In this document: piece after piece, positions 5,729 through 9,008 of the stretch
How positions within the stretch are numbered: position 1 is the first letter of the stretch
Layout: every line of letters starts with the position of its first letter
Assembly (NCBI GenBank): GCA_029986975.1
Contig: DALTWR010000021.1
Span: forward strand, 1-9,008
DNA from: Methanocorpusculum sp.
Lineage (GTDB): Archaea > Halobacteriota > Methanomicrobia > Methanomicrobiales > Methanocorpusculaceae
Reading direction: 5' to 3'
DNA length: 9,008 nt
Program-made: the position numbers and the translations under genes
The notes under the pieces: generated by a model
The model's database searches: none
Told to the model about the DNA's origin: nothing
What the model saw: the letters and a program-made list of their open reading frames with translations, nothing else

Positions 5729-7861
5729 ATGAACGTCTTTAAAGAGCTTCACCCCTCGCTGCAGGAAACGCTAATCACCGGATTAGGCTGGGATATGCTG
5801 CGTCCCGTTCAGGAAAAATCCTGCGAAGCTGTATCTGCCGGCTGTGACATCATAATTCTCGCACCCACAGCCGGAGGAAAAACAGAAGCTGCTTTCCTGC
5901 CGGTTTTAGATGCCATACTGAAACGCCCGACAGGTCATCTCTCGGCAGTCTATCTCTCGCCATTAAAAGCTCTTATCAACGACCAGACAGACCGGATAAT
6001 TGATTTGGGACAAAGGGCAGGACTTGAAACCGCTGTTCAGCACGGTGATGTTTCTGCATCAGATAGATGGAACTTTTCGGAAAGTGAACCGGACATTCTC
6101 CTCACAACACCTGAATCTCTTGAGGTGCTGCTCTCATCTCCTGATTCCTGTGATGCATTTACTCATCTCAGATTTATCATCGTAGATGAAATCCATGCCT
6201 TTGTTGAAAGCAGCAGAGGAGTACACCTCAAATGCCTCATAGACCGGCTGACACACATCTCGCAGGAAAATCCGCAGCGCATAGGGCTGTCTGCCACCGT
6301 TGGAAATCCTGAGTTTCTTCTCGAATGGTTTTCCGCACCCGACCGGAAAAAAACACTTGTATCAGTCCCTGCGCCGCCTTCAAAAAAACACTTCACCTTC
6401 ATTCTCGAACGAAACTTCCATGCGGCTGCTGAAAAAACAGCAGAGGCTGTACGAGGCAAAAAGGCACTTATCTTTGTTGACAGCAGAAGTTTTGCCGAAC
6501 GCCTGTATCAGCCCTTATCAGAACTTCTGCTGCATGTCTATCTCCATCACTCTGCTGTCTCTTCATCCGACAGAAAAGAAGCCGAAGACGCATTTTCCTC
6601 AGACGGCGGAACATGTGTAATATGCACCAGCACAATGGAACTTGGAATCGACATCGGAAACCTGGATTTAGTGGTAAACTTCGGACCGCCTCTTTCCGCA
6701 TCATCATTTCTGCAGCGGCTGGGGCGAACCGGCCGACGCAGAAAACCTGCAGAGATGGTATTTATCCTCAAAGACTCCTGTGAACTTTTAACCGCAGCAG
6801 CAGCGGTAGAAGCAGCAGCCGCACACAAATCAGAGTGCCTTGCACCGCCAAAGAATCCGTATGATGTCCTGCTCCAGCAGCTGTTTCTCCTGATTAAAAG
6901 CCGCCGTGCCGTAAGTGAGCCGGCACTTATTTCCGCACTGAAAAGGCTCTCTCCCTTTTCAGAAATACCTGAGTCGAAACTCAGATACCTTCTGCAGTAT
7001 CTGACAGATACCGGCTATCTTTTCCGCGACGGCAGTTTATTATTGTTCGGCACACGTGCTGAAGCCGAATTCGGTCATGCGAACTGGAAAGCGCTCCTCT
7101 CGGTTCTTTCCGACTCAGGAGGATATACAGCAGTACTTCCTGACGGAACTGTTGTCGGAACGCTTGACCCGCGGTTTGTTGCAGGAGACGCAGGCAAAGT
7201 CTTTTCATTTACGGGTAAAACATGGCGGCTTTTGTTCCGCGATGATGTGCACCGCCGTGCATTAATTGAGCCGTCTGCAGTGTCCCGCGGACTCAAACAT
7301 CCGTTCTGGGGCGGCGCAGGAGGGAGTGCACGAGTCTCGCGCCTTGTTGCAGAATCTGCAGGTGATATCATCTCACGCGGGCGTTCGGTTCTGCCTCTTC
7401 CATCTGGCGTCTGCGATGCTTTAGATGATCTGCTCTCCTCTCTTCCGCGGGAAATCCTGCCCGGAAAAATCCATCTGAGAGTAGAGCCGGAGGTAGAAAC
7501 ATGGGATGTTGTCATATCCACATTTGCAGGCGAAGAGATAAACCGTGTTTTATGTCTGCTTCTCAAAAACCGGCTTATCCCGCGTCTTGAACTTCGTGCG
7601 ACTCCGTTTGCTGTCCGTGTCAGCGGTTTTTCCGCAAAGGAATCCTGCGATACAGTATCTCAGGCACTGTATGAGATTGCAGTTACCCCATCTGCGGTGC
7701 TTTCTGAAGAACTGCCTGAGATACCTGATGTGTCTGTTAAGTTTTCTGCGGCTCTCCCTTCGGATATGAAAAAAGAGATGGCAGTATCTTATTATAAGCT
7801 GGATGAGCTTCTTATTCTTCTTTCGGACTCTCTTCTTCGTCCAGATTCTTTACAATCGTAA
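5729..7861 (+). CDS. Lhr-like DEAD/DEAH-box superfamily 2 helicase
   Basis: An ATP-dependent nucleic acid helicase of 710 aa. RecA1 (about 1-205) has RPVQ at 25-28 (Q motif), APTAGGKT at 45-52 (Walker A), YLSPLKAL at 75-82 (Ia), TTPESL at 126-131 (Ib), DEIH at 153-156 (Walker B) and SAT at 188-190 (III). RecA2 (about 220-350) has IFVDSRSFAE (IV), ELGIDIGNLDLVV at 304-316 (V) and QRLGRTGRR at 329-337 (VI). The C-terminal half resembles the Lhr core: a winged-helix-like stretch (about 375-450), then a segment with LPDGTVVGTLDPRFV and VFSFTGKTWRLLFRD, as in Lhr-associated domains. Lhr enzymes unwind DNA or RNA:DNA hybrids in repair. It is shorter than the roughly 850-900 residues I expect for Lhr core proteins. 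No Shine-Dalgarno or TATA box lies near the ATG, so it is probably co-transcribed with trx. Its 3' end overlaps the convergent FKBP gene by 50 bp. Confidence 0.92.
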   Translation: MNVFKELHPSLQETLITGLGWDMLRPVQEKSCEAVSAGCDIIILAPTAGGKTEAAFLPVLDAILKRPTGHLSAVYLSPLKALINDQTDRIIDLGQRAGLETAVQHGDVSASDRWNFSESEPDILLTTPESLEVLLSSPDSCDAFTHLRFIIVDEIHAFVESSRGVHLKCLIDRLTHISQENPQRIGLSATVGNPEFLLEWFSAPDRKKTLVSVPAPPSKKHFTFILERNFHAAAEKTAEAVRGKKALIFVDSRSFAERLYQPLSELLLHVYLHHSAVSSSDRKEAEDAFSSDGGTCVICTSTMELGIDIGNLDLVVNFGPPLSASSFLQRLGRTGRRRKPAEMVFILKDSCELLTAAAAVEAAAAHKSECLAPPKNPYDVLLQQLFLLIKSRRAVSEPALISALKRLSPFSEIPESKLRYLLQYLTDTGYLFRDGSLLLFGTRAEAEFGHANWKALLSVLSDSGGYTAVLPDGTVVGTLDPRFVAGDAGKVFSFTGKTWRLLFRDDVHRRALIEPSAVSRGLKHPFWGGAGGSARVSRLVAESAGDIISRGRSVLPLPSGVCDALDDLLSSLPREILPGKIHLRVEPEVETWDVVISTFAGEEINRVLCLLLKNRLIPRLELRATPFAVRVSGFSAKESCDTVSQALYEIAVTPSAVLSEELPEIPDVSVKFSAALPSDMKKEMAVSYYKLDELLILLSDSLLRPDSLQS

Positions 7862-8264
7862 TTTCATAGGTGATGGTCTCTCCTGCGAGCGGGTGATTTC
7901 CATCCACGATGATTTTTTTCGGCGTCACCTCTGAAACGGTTACCATGTAGTTTTTGCCTTTTACCGGGATAGTTAGGAAATCGCCTTCCTTCGGTTCTCT
8001 ATCCAGTTTCAGCTTGCTGCGTTTTAAGGGAAACACAAGCTGTTTCCGGTAAACTCCATAGGCTTTTTCAGGCGGAAGAATGACCGTTGCTGTATCCCCT
8101 GCGCATTTTCCGATAAGCGCCTCTTCGAATGCCGGGTTTATCATCTTCGCGCCAAGCGTTACCTTCTGCGGTTCGCCTGAAGTGGTATCTTCAAATATTT
8201 CTCCACCGGGGCGGATACTTTTGAAGTGGAGGAGAAGTGTTGAGTGTTCATTTGCCGGAAGCAT
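7812..8264 (-). CDS. FKBP-type peptidyl-prolyl cis-trans isomerase, SlyD-like
   Basis: A cytoplasmic protein-folding helper (150 aa) that isomerises Xaa-Pro bonds. The FKBP half-domain is visible as GEIFEDT at 21-27, VTLGAKMINPAFEEALIGK at 35-53 and LPPEKAYGVY at 63-72. An insert of about 75-120 corresponds to the insert-in-flap chaperone domain of SlyD and archaeal FKBPs. The hallmark VDGNHPLAGETITYEI follows at 120-135, returning to the FKBP fold. The tail is acidic (DEEESPKEE) and lacks the His/Cys-rich metal-binding tail of bacterial SlyD. Size matches the short archaeal FKBPs. The ATG at 8264 has no clear Shine-Dalgarno and may be leaderless. The last 50 bp, which encode this acidic tail, overlap the end of the opposite-strand helicase, and no terminator is seen beyond its stop. 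Confidence 0.95.
   Translation of the reverse strand: MLPANEHSTLLLHFKSIRPGGEIFEDTTSGEPQKVTLGAKMINPAFEEALIGKCAGDTATVILPPEKAYGVYRKQLVFPLKRSKLKLDREPKEGDFLTIPVKGKNYMVTVSEVTPKKIIVDGNHPLAGETITYEITIVKNLDEEESPKEE
7913..7919 (+). terminator. Possible oligo-T terminator for the helicase, inside the FKBP gene
   Basis: Seven T residues on the plus strand lie about 50 nt after the helicase stop, the first such run downstream. On the other strand they encode the Lys-Lys of TPKKIIVDG, so the run may be purely coding. If it works, the helicase mRNA would end antisense to the last 100 bp of the FKBP gene. Confidence 0.3.
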
Positions 8265-8286
8265 GGAATCTTATTTGGTTTTTATG

Positions 8287-8294
8287 GATTTAAG
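8287..8294 (-). promoter_or_regulatory. Possible TATA-like box for the FKBP gene
   Basis: Minus-strand CTTAAATC is centred about 28 nt before the FKBP ATG, as for a leaderless transcript. A neighbouring ATATAAAT (complement of 8312-8319) is a stronger TATA match and would give a leader of about 25 nt; it is the reverse of the pgi box, so one element could serve both directions. Confidence 0.3.
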
Positions 8295-8312
8295 CATTTA
8301 CCGTATCAACCA

Positions 8313-8320
8313 TTTATATC
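8313..8320 (+). promoter_or_regulatory. TATA box for pgi
   Basis: TTTATATC begins exactly 28 nt before the pgi ATG. There is no Shine-Dalgarno in the intervening ATGAACGCCAAATAATAATT. This is the clearest leaderless-type arrangement in the window. Confidence 0.5.
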
Positions 8321-8340
8321 ATGAACGCCAAATAATAATT

Positions 8341-9008
8341 ATGGATAAAATATGGCAGCCCGGGCTTCCTGAACCGTCGGCACGAACTGTCGCAGATATG
8401 GAAAATGTGTTTGCCGTCCGCCCGTCAAACCAGAATCCGGAAACCCCGCTTTACTACATGTACCGCGACCTTTACAAGACGCACGGAGATCACGAATGGC
8501 TCATGCGTCACCATCTCAGATATGATATCACCCGGATTCCTGCAGGAATCATAAACGGAGAATATACAAAAACCAAAGGGCATTATCATCCGTTAAATGA
8601 AGCAGGCGTTGCCTACCCTGAGGTCTATGAAGTCCTTTCCGGATACGCATATTATCTTTTGCAGAAAAGAGACCACACAGATGTCATTGTCGTTGCCGCG
8701 CGTGCCGGAGATGTTGTTCTGATTCCATCCGGCTACGGACATGTAACCATCAACCCCGGAAAAGATGAACTTGTCATGGCAAATCTTGTCTCCACTGATT
8801 TTGCAAGTGAGTACGGAGAAATCAATGAGATGCACGGTGCAGCCTACTACTACATGAAAAAAGACGGCTGGGTGCCGAACCCGAACTATGGAAAACCCAT
8901 CCCCATTCACACCCTTCTCCCCTCCCCCATTCCGGAGTTAGGTATCCTTCCGGGAAGGTCTTTGTACGAGATGGTTGGAACATCAGACACGCTTGGTGTG
9001 ATGAATCA
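8341..9008 (+). CDS. pgi: Glucose-6-phosphate isomerase, archaeal cupin type; cut by window edge
   Basis: It interconverts glucose 6-phosphate and fructose 6-phosphate, in methanogens chiefly for gluconeogenesis and glycogen or sugar synthesis. 222 residues are visible with no stop before the edge. The cupin metal site is complete: H81 and H83 in TKGHYHP, E94 in YPEVYEVLSG, and H134 in IPSGYGHVTINPG, matching the ligands of the Pyrococcus enzyme (metal-dependent cPGI). TKTKGHYHP and PEVYEVLSGYAYYLLQ are the family's diagnostic blocks. It is unrelated in fold to bacterial and eukaryotic PGI. The N-terminal extension before the cupin core resembles that of other archaeal members. The visible part already exceeds the roughly 190-residue Pyrococcus protein, so a C-terminal extension exists and its end is unknown. 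The ATG at 8341 is supported by the TATA box 28 nt upstream. The gene diverges from the FKBP gene, with 76 bp between starts. Confidence 0.94.
   Translation, partial: MDKIWQPGLPEPSARTVADMENVFAVRPSNQNPETPLYYMYRDLYKTHGDHEWLMRHHLRYDITRIPAGIINGEYTKTKGHYHPLNEAGVAYPEVYEVLSGYAYYLLQKRDHTDVIVVAARAGDVVLIPSGYGHVTINPGKDELVMANLVSTDFASEYGEINEMHGAAYYYMKKDGWVPNPNYGKPIPIHTLLPSPIPELGILPGRSLYEMVGTSDTLGVMN

Noticed and set aside
6799..6831. GCA/GCAGCC-rich alanine tract in the helicase as a tandem repeat
   Set aside because: It is an imperfect run of alanine codons within a normal Ala-rich helix after motif VI, with no regular repeat unit.
7075..7566. 163-codon minus-strand open frame inside the helicase gene
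   Set aside because: It is antisense to well-conserved helicase C-terminal sequence, is rich in Arg and Ser as expected for a shadow frame, and has no motif or ribosome site.
8593..8910. 105-codon minus-strand open frame within pgi
   Set aside because: It is fully antisense to the cupin core of pgi, whose metal-binding residues are intact; no independent coding signal.
1..9008. Defence island, mobile element or CRISPR array
   Set aside because: The genes are housekeeping or redox types, no integrase, transposase, nuclease or spaced direct repeats are visible, and the Lhr helicase lacks defence-type partners.

Overview
The window is a gene-dense stretch of what looks like a methanogenic euryarchaeon, with a Methanomicrobiales relative such as Methanocorpusculum as my best but unproven guess. 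The archaeal signs are a cupin-type glucose-6-phosphate isomerase, an Lhr-like helicase, a flavodiiron protein paired with rubredoxin, oligo-T terminators, and AT-rich TATA-like boxes placed as if for leaderless transcripts. I see no rRNA, tRNA, CRISPR, transposase or phage gene, and nothing that marks the region as recently acquired.

Left part (1-1832, minus strand): lysC (aspartate kinase) is followed after 2 bp by purM (AIR synthetase), which runs off the left edge. The pair is probably one transcript linking aspartate-family amino acid synthesis with purine synthesis. Next (1823-3247, minus strand) comes a two-gene oxygen-defence operon. A 51-residue rubredoxin is followed after 6 bp by a flavodiiron protein (FprA), with a good TATA box and a small leader hairpin in front and an oligo-T terminator behind.

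Centre (3248-5348): a divergent intergenic region leads to a plus-strand UbiB/ABC1-type atypical kinase with two C-terminal membrane helices. It ends in an eight-T run. The following 228 bp gap holds interleaved inverted repeats (order a-b-a'-b') around a GC-rich hairpin, which is the least explained structure in the window.

Right part (5349-9008): a thioredoxin and an Lhr-like superfamily 2 helicase (44 bp apart) lie on the plus strand. The helicase converges on and overlaps by 50 bp a minus-strand SlyD-like FKBP prolyl isomerase. A short 76 bp divergent promoter region then leads to pgi, a cupin glucose-6-phosphate isomerase cut by the right edge.

The genes are mostly housekeeping, with a redox and protein-quality theme (rubredoxin, FprA, thioredoxin, FKBP). 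I did not find a convincing new multi-gene system. The best leads are the interleaved repeats after ubiB, the rubredoxin leader and its altered fourth-cysteine motif, the UbiB kinase in a likely quinone-free organism, and the repeated 28-nt box-to-start spacing.
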